From the NCBI RefSeq assembly GCF_900177245.1, contig NZ_FXBM01000001.1, positions 310,001-374,000 on the forward strand: 64,000 nucleotides of DNA, given 5' to 3'. This DNA comes from Rathayibacter oskolensis. GTDB taxonomy: Bacteria; Actinomycetota; Actinomycetes; Actinomycetales; Microbacteriaceae. The translations under genes and the position numbers were made by a program. Position 1 is the first letter of the stretch, and every line of letters begins with the position of its first letter. The notes below the pieces were generated by a model. That model was not told where the DNA came from. It worked only from the letters and a program-made list of their open reading frames with translations, and made no database searches. This document shows, in pieces, positions 50,348-58,311 of this stretch.

Positions 50348-51847
50348 TCAGCATTCGGTCCCGGCGACAACGGCGTAAGCGTTGGTGTTCTCGTTCAGCG
50401 CCACGTCGGTCGCAGCGTTCGGGAACGCTGTGCTCACCTGCCAGCTTCCGAAGTTCCCGTTCGTCACCACGCTGCGATAAGCGTTGCCAGTGCTGCTCAG
50501 TGCGACGATGACGTTGTCGCCCGACGATGTCCGGACGCTCTCGAGCGAGAGCACCTGTCCTCCGTCCGGGAGGGTCGTGGTGTCCGTCCCGGCGAAGTTG
50601 CTGATCGTGGTGCCGTCCGTCAGGAAGGCATAGGCGTTCCCGCTGTTGTTCAACGCGACCAGAGTCGCCGAGCCGGGGAAGGCCGGGCTCGTCTGCCAAG
50701 GACCGAAGGCTCCGCTGGCCACTGTCGAGCGATAGACGTTCCCGTTGCTGCTGCGCGCGACCACCACAGGGTTTCCGTTGGGGTCCGTGATGGTGTCGAC
50801 CTCGACCACCTGACCACCGTCGGGAAGAGTCGCCGCGGCGGTGCCTGCGAAGTTGCTGATCGTGGTGCCATCGGTCACGAACACATACGCAGGTGTCGAG
50901 TTGTTTACTGCGACGAGAGTCGTGCTGTTGGGGAAGGCCGGGCTGGCTTGCCAGCTGCCGAAGTTCCCACCGGTGACAGTCGCCCGGTAGGCGTTGCCGT
51001 TGGCGCTGAGTGCGATCACGACAGGGTTTCCAGAACCGTCCGTGACGCTCTGTAGACCGACGATCTGTCCTCCGTCGGGGAGGGCGACGGAGTCCGTGTT
51101 GGCGAAGTTGCTGACAGTCGACCCGTCGGAGAGGAAGCCGTAGCCGTTTCCGTTGTTGCTCAGGGCGATGAGGGACGTCGCCTGCGGATACGCCGTACTC
51201 GTGCTCCAGGCTCCGAAGGAGTTTCCACCACTGTTGAGTGTCGTGCGGTAGGCGTTGCCGTCCGTCCCGAGGACCAAGACCTGCGTGTCTCCAGTGGACG
51301 TCCTGATGGTCTTGAGGTCGGCTACGGCGACACCGGTGGGCAGCCTGATGGCCGCGCTGCTGGAGAAGGTCTTCACCACGCCGGTCTCGCCCGTCACCTC
51401 CACCGACTCCGTCGCGGTGAGCGACCCACTCGCAGCGCTGATCGCAAAAGTGCCGTCCTTCGCGGGAGCCTCGATGCCGGTGAGCGAGACCTGACCGGCG
51501 GCATCGGTGACGAAGCTGCGCGGGGCGGTCGTGCCGTCGGACCAGGTGAGGCCGGACGGCAGGGTCACGGTCACCGACTGCCCGACGGCCGGTACGGACC
51601 CGTCGGTCGTGGCCTGGAGGATGATGGTCGGCAGTGCCGAGCACGCTGTCGCGCTGTAGGGCCCGTTGACGAACTCGAGGGTCGGTGCCAGTGACGCCGC
51701 GAAAGCAGGCGTCGCCACTGTGGCGGCGATGACGGGGACGGTCCACACGGCGCCCTGCACCAGCGTGCGCCGGCCGACTCCATCCAGGTTCGGGACGGTC
51801 CAGTCGTCCCCGATCTTGATCTCGCGGACTGGCTTTTCTCTGGTCAT
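50348..51847 (-). CDS. Exported two-cysteine repeat protein B
   Basis: This intact 499-residue protein shows the full design of the family. The pre-sequence IKIGDDWTVPNLDGVG (about residues 10-25) precedes a twin-arginine signal (GRRTLVQGAVWTVPVIAATV) and a cleavage region AFAAS. The Ig-like domain starts with YSATACSALPTI (first Cys) and contains LPSGLTWSDGTTAPRSF. Four repeats of about 86 residues follow, each with LPDGGQ, an ANGNAYRATV-type phrase, WQ.SPAFP and TDGTTISNFAG. The protein ends VAGTEC: the second cysteine is the last residue. The repeats resemble PLL-like propeller blades, two per unit. It is exported and, with no anchor, probably released or wall-associated. The divergent AraC-type gene at 52061 is the likely regulator. 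Confidence 0.85.
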   Translation of the reverse strand: MTREKPVREIKIGDDWTVPNLDGVGRRTLVQGAVWTVPVIAATVATPAFAASLAPTLEFVNGPYSATACSALPTIILQATTDGSVPAVGQSVTVTLPSGLTWSDGTTAPRSFVTDAAGQVSLTGIEAPAKDGTFAISAASGSLTATESVEVTGETGVVKTFSSSAAIRLPTGVAVADLKTIRTSTGDTQVLVLGTDGNAYRTTLNSGGNSFGAWSTSTAYPQATSLIALSNNGNGYGFLSDGSTVSNFANTDSVALPDGGQIVGLQSVTDGSGNPVVIALSANGNAYRATVTGGNFGSWQASPAFPNSTTLVAVNNSTPAYVFVTDGTTISNFAGTAAATLPDGGQVVEVDTITDPNGNPVVVARSSNGNVYRSTVASGAFGPWQTSPAFPGSATLVALNNSGNAYAFLTDGTTISNFAGTDTTTLPDGGQVLSLESVRTSSGDNVIVALSSTGNAYRSVVTNGNFGSWQVSTAFPNAATDVALNENTNAYAVVAGTEC

Positions 51848-51914
51848 GTCTTCCTCTGCATCGCTTGTCGGGAGGGAGGCGCTGGCGCCCCGGTACGCGA
51901 GCAATCGTCGTGAT
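51844..51914 (-). promoter_or_regulatory. Conserved leader with five-codon ORF before exported protein B
   Basis: About 70 bp directly upstream of the start are nearly identical to those before exported protein C (about five changes and one indel). The leader contains ATGCAGAGGAAGACATGA (MQRKT), whose stop overlaps the main ATG (ATGA) and whose sequence includes the AGAGGAAG binding site. Translational coupling is likely. Upstream of it, TACGCGAGCAATCGTCGTGA (plus-strand reading) is also conserved and may be a regulator site. Confidence 0.6.
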
Positions 51915-52060
51915 AAAGCGGCGAGCAGCGAAGCAGGAGTCGGGATAATTACCCTTTCTGGTCCGCTTCGCTTCCGATCTGCGTCGGAAGCGGGATTTCC
52001 TGCCCTCCTGGCCGTCTTGTGAGGGGAGCCGGGAAGTCCCCGGTGTCGAAGGGCTCGCGG

Positions 52061-53023
52061 ATGCAGGGCAGATCTCGTCTCGGCGCACCCGACGCGGATG
52101 CCAGCCGCGGGGTTGCGCTCTCCGACCGCGACGCGGTCGCCTGGCTCGCAGATCGAGGCTGGAGCGTCGCCTCCGACGAGCGGCCGTTGCGCCTGTACGC
52201 CGACGAGGTGCGCGTCCGCGGCTTCCGGATGGCGAGGGTGTGGCACACGCCCGCGCGTCTCTCGAGTCATCCGACGCGAGCACCCGACGGACAGCGCGGG
52301 CGGATCGAACTCGTGACCGTCGTCGACGGCGCCCTCTCGATGCGGTGGGGGGAAGGCCGATCGACGGTGTCGAAGGGCGATTCGATCCTCCTGCCGCTCG
52401 ACGACGCCTTCGAGATCGAGACGAGCGTGCCGACGGGTCGTGTCGAGTTCTCGCTGCCCCTGCGCGACCCGCTGGCGCGGCTGTCGGCGGCGACCGTCCT
52501 CGACTCCTCGGAGTTCTCCCGGATCCTCGTCGCTCTCGCGAGCTCGATCCTCGCCTCCCCGCTGACCCCGGCCGAGAGCGGCTACCCGCAGCTGACGACC
52601 GCCGTCGAGCACGCGGCCCTGGCTTTCCTCCGCAGCAGCGCGGCCGGCGATCGACCGGGAGGGGTCTCCTCGGCCGAGGCGGCTCTCTTCGCGCTCGCGA
52701 TCGATGTCATCGACGAGGAGGCGAGCGATCCCTCGTTCTCGGTAGCCGTACTCGCCCGACGCCTGCGCGTCTCGGCCCGCCGCGTCGGCCAGGTCTTCGC
52801 TGCGTACGACTCCACCGCGCAAGCGCACATCCGCTCGGCTCGCATCGGCGTCGCCACCCGCCTCCTCGAGCAGCACCGAGCCACTAGCGCCGAGGAGCGC
52901 GAGCGCATCGCGCACGCGGCGGGCTTCCGCACGGCGCGCACGATGGCAGCACGCCTGCGCGAGTGGGACGGCCGCCCGGCGGCGAGCCCGGGACAGCGGT
53001 CGGAGGATCGAGGCCGGCCGTGA
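52061..53023 (+). CDS. AraC-type regulator of exported protein B
   Basis: This protein of about 320 residues has an N-terminal sensing domain (about residues 15-145; AWLADRGWSVASDERPLRLY, IELVTVVDGALSM, SILLPLDDAFEI) and a C-terminal AraC-like HTH pair (about 215-310; VAVLARRLRVSARRVGQVFA and ERERIAHAAGFRTARTMAAR). It is close to the regulator at 54786 over its whole length. ATG at 52061 has AAGGG six bases upstream; an alternative GTG at 52043 is also conserved in the paralogue. Divergent from the exported protein B gene with a 213-bp gap. It contains no cysteine-based or metal motif; the signal is unknown. Confidence 0.85.
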   Translation: MQGRSRLGAPDADASRGVALSDRDAVAWLADRGWSVASDERPLRLYADEVRVRGFRMARVWHTPARLSSHPTRAPDGQRGRIELVTVVDGALSMRWGEGRSTVSKGDSILLPLDDAFEIETSVPTGRVEFSLPLRDPLARLSAATVLDSSEFSRILVALASSILASPLTPAESGYPQLTTAVEHAALAFLRSSAAGDRPGGVSSAEAALFALAIDVIDEEASDPSFSVAVLARRLRVSARRVGQVFAAYDSTAQAHIRSARIGVATRLLEQHRATSAEERERIAHAAGFRTARTMAARLREWDGRPAASPGQRSEDRGRP

Positions 53024-53182
53024 CCGGGCGGGGAGTTCATCCGCGCCGATCCGATCGACCGGAGCCGAGGGCAGGCGACCGGTGCCGGATCGTCGTGCGG
53101 CGCGGAGTCCTGGACCCCGTAGCACCCGCGAGGCGCGGAGGTCGAGGTGGCGGGAGACGGGATCGTCATCGTCCGCGCGCAT

Positions 53183-53217
53183 CAGGAGCCCCGCCGAGTG
53201 TCACGGCGGGGCTCCTG
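53183..53217. terminator. Bidirectional terminator between regulator B and exported protein C
   Basis: A perfect 13-bp stem (CAGGAGCCCCGCC / GGCGGGGCTCCTG) with a 9-nt loop lies 25 bp from the stop of exported protein C. The 160 bp between it and the regulator stop hold nothing recognisable. Confidence 0.82.
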
Positions 53218-53241
53218 CTGTTCAGGCCGGGCTCGGAGCGG

Positions 53242-54570
53242 TCAGCAGTTGCCGCCGGAGACGTAGCTGATGACGCTGGTGCCGCTGGACGGCACGTACT
53301 GTTCGACCGCCGAGGAGACGTTCTTCGCGATGAGCTTGTCGCCCTTGTAGAGGTCGCCGTTCGGGGCGAGGAACGTGGCGGTGCCGACGGCGGTCGAGCC
53401 GGCAGGGACGTTCACGTACGGGAACGTGTTGCCGTTCGTCGGGTTGTATCCGTAGGCGCCAGTCCCGTCGACGTACGAGATCCGGGTGTCGGTGCTGTTG
53501 GCGCCGACTCTCTGGATCGACGCGGAGGTGACTCCGGAGGACTTCACGACGGTGTCGCCGAAGTAGAGGGCTCCGGAGGGTGTCAGGAAGAGCCCCATGC
53601 CCACAGCCTCGGCGTCCGCCGGAACCTGCGTGAAATTGGTCACGTTCCCGTTGGTCGTGTTGTAGGTGTGCGCTCCGCTCGCGTCCATGTAGCTGACTCG
53701 AGTGCTGGCCGGGTTGTTACCGACGGTCTCGGTGTGGGCCGAGGTCACGTTGGAGGCGATCTTCCCGTTGCCGTAGTAGAGGTCGCCGTTGGGCGCGAGG
53801 AACGTGTTGAGCCCGACGGTCGTCGAGCCCGCCGGCACGCTCGGCGCCTGGCTGGCGTTCGGGTTCTGCGACACGTTGAAGTTGTAGCTGCCGGTCGCCG
53901 TGCTGTAGCTGACGATGTTGTCACCGTTGGCGCGGTTCTCCTCGGCCGCTGAGGTCACGCCGGTGGCGAGGAGCCTGTTGCGCAGCCAGAGCTCGCCGTT
54001 GGGAGCGAGGTAGATGCCGGTCCCGAGCGCGGTCGACCCCAGCGGCACGCTCGTGTACGCGGCCGTCCTCTTCGTGGCGGTGTTGTACTGGATCGCGGTG
54101 CCCGCCGGGTGGACGGTCACGGTGCTCGTCGCCGACGCCCCGGTGCTGCTCGTCGCGATGAGGGTGTAGGAGCCAGTGGTCGACGTCGCGCGGACGCCCG
54201 TCACCTCGAACTCGCCGTTCTGATCGGTCGTGAACGGGCGGGGCCCGGTGCTCCCGTCAGACCAGGTCAGTCCGGAGGGCAGCGAGACGGTCACGGTCTT
54301 GTTGGCATCGGCCGAGCCTCCGGCTGTGAGTTTCAGGTCGATCTCGTCGAGCTCGCCGCACGCCGTCACGTCGTAGGGGCCGTTGGTGAACACGAGCTCG
54401 GGGTCGGTCGTCGTCGATGCGGCGGCGAGCGGCGCGGCGGACGCCGCGGCGATCACGGGCACGGTCCAGACGGCGCCCTGGACGAGGGTGCGGCGGCCCA
54501 CTCCGTTCAGGTTGGGGACGCTCCAGTCGTCGCCGATCTTGATCTCGTGGACTGCTTCTTCTCTGGTCAT
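53242..54570 (-). CDS. Exported two-cysteine repeat protein C
   Basis: This intact 442-residue paralogue has the N-terminal half of proteins A and B: pre-sequence IKIGDDWSVPNLNGVG, twin-arginine signal GRRTLVQGAVWTVPVIAA, and Ig-like domain with YDVTACGELDEI (first Cys) and LPSGLTWSDGSTGPRPF. The repeat half differs: four units of about 71 residues beginning VPAGSTAVG, followed by FLAPNGDLYYGNGKIASNVT, STRVSYMDASGAH and YNTTNGN. The protein ends VSGGNC, so the last residue is again the only second cysteine. The change of repeat type behind one conserved leader domain points to module exchange. The divergent AraC-type gene at 54786 is its partner. Function unknown; a surface-binding role is inferred. 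Confidence 0.85.
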   Translation of the reverse strand: MTREEAVHEIKIGDDWSVPNLNGVGRRTLVQGAVWTVPVIAAASAAPLAAASTTTDPELVFTNGPYDVTACGELDEIDLKLTAGGSADANKTVTVSLPSGLTWSDGSTGPRPFTTDQNGEFEVTGVRATSTTGSYTLIATSSTGASATSTVTVHPAGTAIQYNTATKRTAAYTSVPLGSTALGTGIYLAPNGELWLRNRLLATGVTSAAEENRANGDNIVSYSTATGSYNFNVSQNPNASQAPSVPAGSTTVGLNTFLAPNGDLYYGNGKIASNVTSAHTETVGNNPASTRVSYMDASGAHTYNTTNGNVTNFTQVPADAEAVGMGLFLTPSGALYFGDTVVKSSGVTSASIQRVGANSTDTRISYVDGTGAYGYNPTNGNTFPYVNVPAGSTAVGTATFLAPNGDLYKGDKLIAKNVSSAVEQYVPSSGTSVISYVSGGNC

Positions 54571-54637
54571 GTCTTCCTCTGCATCGCATTGTCGGGAGGG
54601 AGGCATTAGCGCCCCTGATACGCGAGCAATCGTCGTG
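54567..54637 (-). promoter_or_regulatory. Conserved leader with five-codon ORF before exported protein C
   Basis: This copy of the leader also carries MQRKT with its stop overlapping the main ATG. Differences from copy B cluster in a short central segment (ATTAGCGCCCCTGAT against CTGGCGCCCCGGT), while the ends are unchanged, suggesting that both ends are under selection. Confidence 0.6.
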
Positions 54638-54785
54638 AAGGAGAGGCGGATCACGAAGAACGGAGGAGAAGAATTAGGGATTCACGTCCGCGATACTTTC
54701 AACATCCGTCCCGGGCGGTATTCTCCGACGCTCCGGACGTCTTGTGGGGGAAGCCGGGAAATGCTCGGTGTCGAAGGGCACGCGA

Positions 54786-55712
54786 ATGCAGAGCAGATCT
54801 CGACTCGGCGCAGCGGAAGCGGGCTCGACGCGCGGAGTCGCCCTCTCTGGCCGCGACGCGCGAGCATGGCTGGCCGATCGGGGCTGGGACCCGGTGCCCG
54901 GCGACGCACGGCCGCTCCGGCTCTTCGCCGACGAGGTGCGCCTCGGGAGCTACAGGGTGGCGAGGGTCTGGCACACGCCGTTCCGGATCAGGAACGTGCG
55001 CGGCCGTCCTGATCCCGAGCGTCCGGGGATCGAGCTCGTCACCGTCGTCGACGGCTCGCTCGCGGTAGGTGGGGCCGACGGCGAGTCGTCCGTCGCCAAG
55101 GGGAGTTCGATCCTCCTGCCGCTCGACAGCGCCGTCGAGATCTCGAGCACGGAGCCCACCGGCCGGGTCGAGTTCTCCCTGCCTCTGCGCGATCCGCTCG
55201 GTTCGTCGGCCCTGCCCTCGGCGGCGACGGTCCTCGACCCGTCCGACTTCTCGAGGATCCTCGTCGTGCTGGCGAGCTCCATCCTCGCGTCGCCCCTGAC
55301 GCCGGCGGCCAACGGCTACCCGCAGCTGATGAACGCGGTCGAGGACGCGGCGCTCGCGTTCCTCCGGAGCACCGCTGCCGCTGAGCGAACCGGGTACGTC
55401 TCGTCGGCCGAGGCGGCCCTCTTCTCGCGCGCGGTCGACATCATCGACGAGGAGGCGGGCGACCCGTCGTTCACCGTGGCCGTCCTCGCCCGTCGACTGC
55501 GGGTGTCGGCGCAGCGGGTCGGGCAGGTCTTCGCCGCGCAGGGCTCCACGGCGCAGGCGCACGTCCGGGCCGTTCGGGTCGCCCGCGCCACCCGGCTGCT
55601 GGAGGAGCGGCGGGTCACCAGTGCCGACGAGCGCGAGTCGATCGCGCGAGCGGCTGGGTTCCGCACCGCGCGCACGATGGCGGCGAGCATGCGCAGCGCT
55701 GGCCAATCGTGA
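54786..55712 (+). CDS. AraC-type regulator of exported protein C
   Basis: This protein of about 308 residues aligns with the regulator at 52061 along its length: AWLADRGWDPVPGDARPLRL, SILLPLDSAVEISS, LSILASPLTP-like ASSILASPLTPAANGYPQLM, VAVLARRLRVSAQRVGQVFA and ERESIARAAGFRTARTMAA. The sensing domain is cupin-like and the HTH pair AraC-like. ATG at 54786 follows AAGGG, and a conserved GTG lies 18 bp earlier. It is divergent from the exported protein C gene and should control it. Confidence 0.85.
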   Translation: MQSRSRLGAAEAGSTRGVALSGRDARAWLADRGWDPVPGDARPLRLFADEVRLGSYRVARVWHTPFRIRNVRGRPDPERPGIELVTVVDGSLAVGGADGESSVAKGSSILLPLDSAVEISSTEPTGRVEFSLPLRDPLGSSALPSAATVLDPSDFSRILVVLASSILASPLTPAANGYPQLMNAVEDAALAFLRSTAAAERTGYVSSAEAALFSRAVDIIDEEAGDPSFTVAVLARRLRVSAQRVGQVFAAQGSTAQAHVRAVRVARATRLLEERRVTSADERESIARAAGFRTARTMAASMRSAGQS

Positions 55713-55765
55713 GCAGGCGTGACCTCGGAGGAGGGCAGCCGGGCTCAGAACCGTACGGCCGGGAA

Positions 55766-55805
55766 CGCCGAAGGGCGGACGCCCTGAGGCGCCCGCCCTT
55801 CGGCG
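55766..55805. terminator. Bidirectional terminator hairpin
   Basis: A perfect 13-bp stem (CGCCGAAGGGCGG / CCGCCCTTCGGCG) with a 14-nt loop lies between the convergent AraC-type and fasciclin genes. Confidence 0.85.
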
Positions 55806-55821
55806 TGGTGGTCGTCAATGA

Positions 55822-56496
55822 CTAGCTGGCCGGGGGGGTCAGCACCGTGTCGATGAGGTAGACGGTCGCGTTGGCGGTCTGGACGCCTCCGCAGATGACC
55901 GACGCGTCGTTCACCTTGATGTCGTCGCCGGAACCGGTGACGGTGACGTCGCCGCCCTGGACGGTGGTGTGGGTTCCGTCGATGTCGTCAGGGGCGATCT
56001 GGCCGGGGACGACGTGGTAGGTGAGGATCGAGGACAGCGTCTCGGCACCCTCGGGGGTCTGCAGCGTCGCAAGGGTCGCGGCGTCGAGCTTGGCGAACGC
56101 GTCGTCGACGGGGGCGAAGACGGTGAACTCGCTGCCATTCAGCGTGTCGACGAGGTCGACGTCGGGGTTCAGCTGGCCCGAGACCGCCGAGGTGAGGGTG
56201 GTGAGCAGCGGGTTGTTCGACGCGGCGGTCGCCACCGGGTCGAGGGCCATGCCGGCGACCGAGCCGGCGCCGTCGGGGACGGTCTCGGCGTAGGAGGCGC
56301 AGCCGGGGCCGACGAGGTTGGCGGCCGGGTCCATGGTCGCCATCTCAGACGAGGTGGCCATGGGGGTCGACATCTCGGAGGCCGCATCGCTGGACTCGGT
56401 GGCGGTTCCGCTGCCGCTGGAGCAGGCGGTGAGGCCGAGGGCGGCGGTGCCGAAGAGGGCGAATGCGGCGAGGGTGGTGCGCTTGGTGGTTCGCAT
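55822..56496 (-). CDS. Fasciclin-domain lipoprotein (MPB70/MPT83-like)
   Basis: This protein of about 224 residues starts with a lipoprotein signal (basic [12 protein letters not shown], then LGLTACSS with the lipobox Cys about residue 25). A Ser/Thr/Met-rich linker ([16 protein letters not shown]) precedes a single FAS1 domain (about 75-224) with H1 motif [14 protein letters not shown] and the later [10 protein letters not shown] and VYLIDTVL segments. Two cysteines (GPGCASY and SVICGG) may pair, as in MPB70. It is a surface adhesion-type protein. ATG at 56496 follows AAGGAG. The upstream 296 bp (56497-56792) hold a GTAACGG/CGTAACG repeat-like stretch near 56667-56683 and possible promoters, otherwise nothing recognised. 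Confidence 0.9.
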   Translation of the reverse strand: MRTTKRTTLAAFALFGTAALGLTACSSGSGTATESSDAASEMSTPMATSSEMATMDPAANLVGPGCASYAETVPDGAGSVAGMALDPVATAASNNPLLTTLTSAVSGQLNPDVDLVDTLNGSEFTVFAPVDDAFAKLDAATLATLQTPEGAETLSSILTYHVVPGQIAPDDIDGTHTTVQGGDVTVTGSGDDIKVNDASVICGGVQTANATVYLIDTVLTPPAS

Positions 56497-56792
56497 GGGA
56501 GTACTCCTTCGTGAGACGGTCTCCACGAGTGCGGAGAACCTGATCTGAGGTGATCGGACCCGGACCTGAGGAGATCCGGATCGGAACTGTGTGGACCGTT
56601 TCGCGGCCGTTGACATGTCTTCGGAGCCCTCCGGGAGGGGGTTTGGAAATGTCTCGTTCATCTAGGTAACGGGTTCGTAACGTGGGCTCCGGCCCGTCGT
56701 TCCGCGGGTGCTGGCCGCCGCCGCGGGTCGATTACCCTGGAGGAGGCCCGCGCACCGTGCGCATTCCGGCCAGCGGGTCGAGGGGATCGAGA

Positions 56793-57422
56793 GTGCAGAC
56801 GCGAGGCGCACGAGTGGCACGCGGCTCCGTCGCCGCCGTCACCGCGACCGCCACTGCCGCCGCCTCGCACACCCTCGCCGGAGCGGAGGCGCCCTCCGCG
56901 CCGATCCTCGCTCTGGCGATCGCCTTCTCGGCCGTCGTCTGCGTCCTCCTCTCCGGTCGCCGCCTGTCGCTTCCTCGGCTGAGCGCCTCCGTGCTGCTGA
57001 GCCAGCTCGCCTATCACGCTCTGTTCCTGATGACGGGGAGCGGAGGCGACGTGAGCGTCGCCGGGACGACCGGCACGGGCATCACGAGCGCGCACTTCCA
57101 CGGCGGTGGCACCGTCGAGCTGATCGCCGGAGGAGGCGGCCACGCCGCGCACTCGCCCGGCATGCTCGGGGCCCACCTCGTCGCCGCGGCGCTCACCGTC
57201 GCCGCCCTCCGCCACGGCGAGCGGCTGTTCTGGACGCTGGGGGCGGAGCTGCTCGGGGCCGTCGTGCGTCTGGTCGCCCGCGCCTCCGCGCTCGCCACGC
57301 CCTCGCGCCCGTCCGTCGCCCTGCACGGCACTCCCGAGCCGCGCGCGCCCCGCGCGCTCGACGCCGTCCTCTCGGTCGACCGGCACCGCGGTCCGCCTGC
57401 GCGGGTCCTGCTCGCCGTCTGA
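56793..57422 (+). CDS. His-rich membrane protein of the copper group
   Basis: This protein of about 209 residues has four hydrophobic segments and a His/Gly-rich loop (SAHFHGGG and GGGGHAAHSPGM, about residues 110-140) facing one side of the membrane. No named family was recognised with certainty. It lies directly before YcnI and CopC homologues (113 bp gap), where such His-rich membrane proteins are common, so metal binding is likely. GTG at 56793 follows GAGGGG; GTG at 56757 or the frame start at 56682 are alternatives. The C-terminal 60 residues are hydrophilic and Arg-rich. Confidence 0.7.
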   Translation: MQTRGARVARGSVAAVTATATAAASHTLAGAEAPSAPILALAIAFSAVVCVLLSGRRLSLPRLSASVLLSQLAYHALFLMTGSGGDVSVAGTTGTGITSAHFHGGGTVELIAGGGGHAAHSPGMLGAHLVAAALTVAALRHGERLFWTLGAELLGAVVRLVARASALATPSRPSVALHGTPEPRAPRALDAVLSVDRHRGPPARVLLAV

Positions 57423-57534
57423 CGTCGCTCCGCGCGGAGCGCCTCGGTCGGCGTGCCCTGCGCGCATCGCGACTCCGCGCTGCGTTCTTCTCCTCCGGCG
57501 ACCAGCCGACTCTCCAGAAGGACCTCAGACCACC

Positions 57535-58311
57535 ATGCCCAGCACCACCACCACGTCGTTCCGCCCCGCCTCCCACCGCCGCCCCGGCTCGCGCCTGCGC
57601 CTCGTCGGTTCCGGAGCACTCGTCGCCGCCGGTTCGGTCGCGCTCGCACTCTCGGCACCCGCCGCCGCGAACGCCCACGTCACCGCCGCCGCGAGCAGCA
57701 CCGCCGCCGGCTCGTACACCGTCGTCACGTTCTCGCTCGCGCACGGCTGCGACGGCTCGCCGACGACGGGCCTGACGATCACGATGCCCGAGAGCGTCAA
57801 CTCCGTCAGCCCGACCGTCAACCCGAACTGGGACGTCGTGAAGAACGAGGTCGAGATCGCCGACCCGGTCACCGACTCGCACGGCAACACCGCGACCGAG
57901 CGCGTGTCCGACGTCGTCTACACGGCCAAGACCCCGCTGGCCGACGGGTACCGCGACACCGTCTCGCTCCAGCTGCAGATCCCCGAGGACGCCGCCGGGC
58001 AGACCCTCGAGTTCCCGGTGCTGCAGACCTGCGAGGTCGGCTCGACCGCGTGGGACCAGCCGACCGTCGAGGGCGAGGAGGAGCCGGAGCTGCCGGCTCC
58101 GGCGATCGTCGTGACCGCCGGCGAGGCGGGAGCCGACCACCACGGCGGGGAGGACGACGACGCCTCGGCGACGACCGCCTCCGCCACCACCGCCGTCGAG
58201 AGCCCCGACGTCGTCGCGCGGGTCCTCGGAGTCGGCGGTCTCGTCGTCGGAGCCGTCGGCGTCGCGGTCGCGCTGGCGTCGCGCCGTCGCGGCCCGAGGG
58301 CCTCTGCGTGA
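57535..58311 (+). CDS. ycnI: YcnI-family copper-binding exported protein (DUF1775)
   Basis: This 258-residue protein has a signal peptide ending in PAAANA, so the mature chain starts AHV or HV; the N-terminal His and a conserved Trp (NPNWDVV) form the copper site in YcnI. The beta-rich DUF1775 domain (about residues 48-180) contains FSLAHGCDGSPTTGL and VLQTCEVG with two cysteines. A His/Asp-rich linker (ADHHGGEDDD) and a C-terminal helix with RRR anchor follow. It should bind Cu(II) outside the cell. The stop overlaps the CopC start (GTGA). Confidence 0.93.
   Translation: MPSTTTTSFRPASHRRPGSRLRLVGSGALVAAGSVALALSAPAAANAHVTAAASSTAAGSYTVVTFSLAHGCDGSPTTGLTITMPESVNSVSPTVNPNWDVVKNEVEIADPVTDSHGNTATERVSDVVYTAKTPLADGYRDTVSLQLQIPEDAAGQTLEFPVLQTCEVGSTAWDQPTVEGEEEPELPAPAIVVTAGEAGADHHGGEDDDASATTASATTAVESPDVVARVLGVGGLVVGAVGVAVALASRRRGPRASA

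Noticed and set aside
50348-53182. 944-codon frame extending exported protein B upstream over its regulator
   Set aside because: The ATG at 51847 with AGAGGAAG upstream matches the starts of the paralogues; the upstream part is antisense to the regulator gene.
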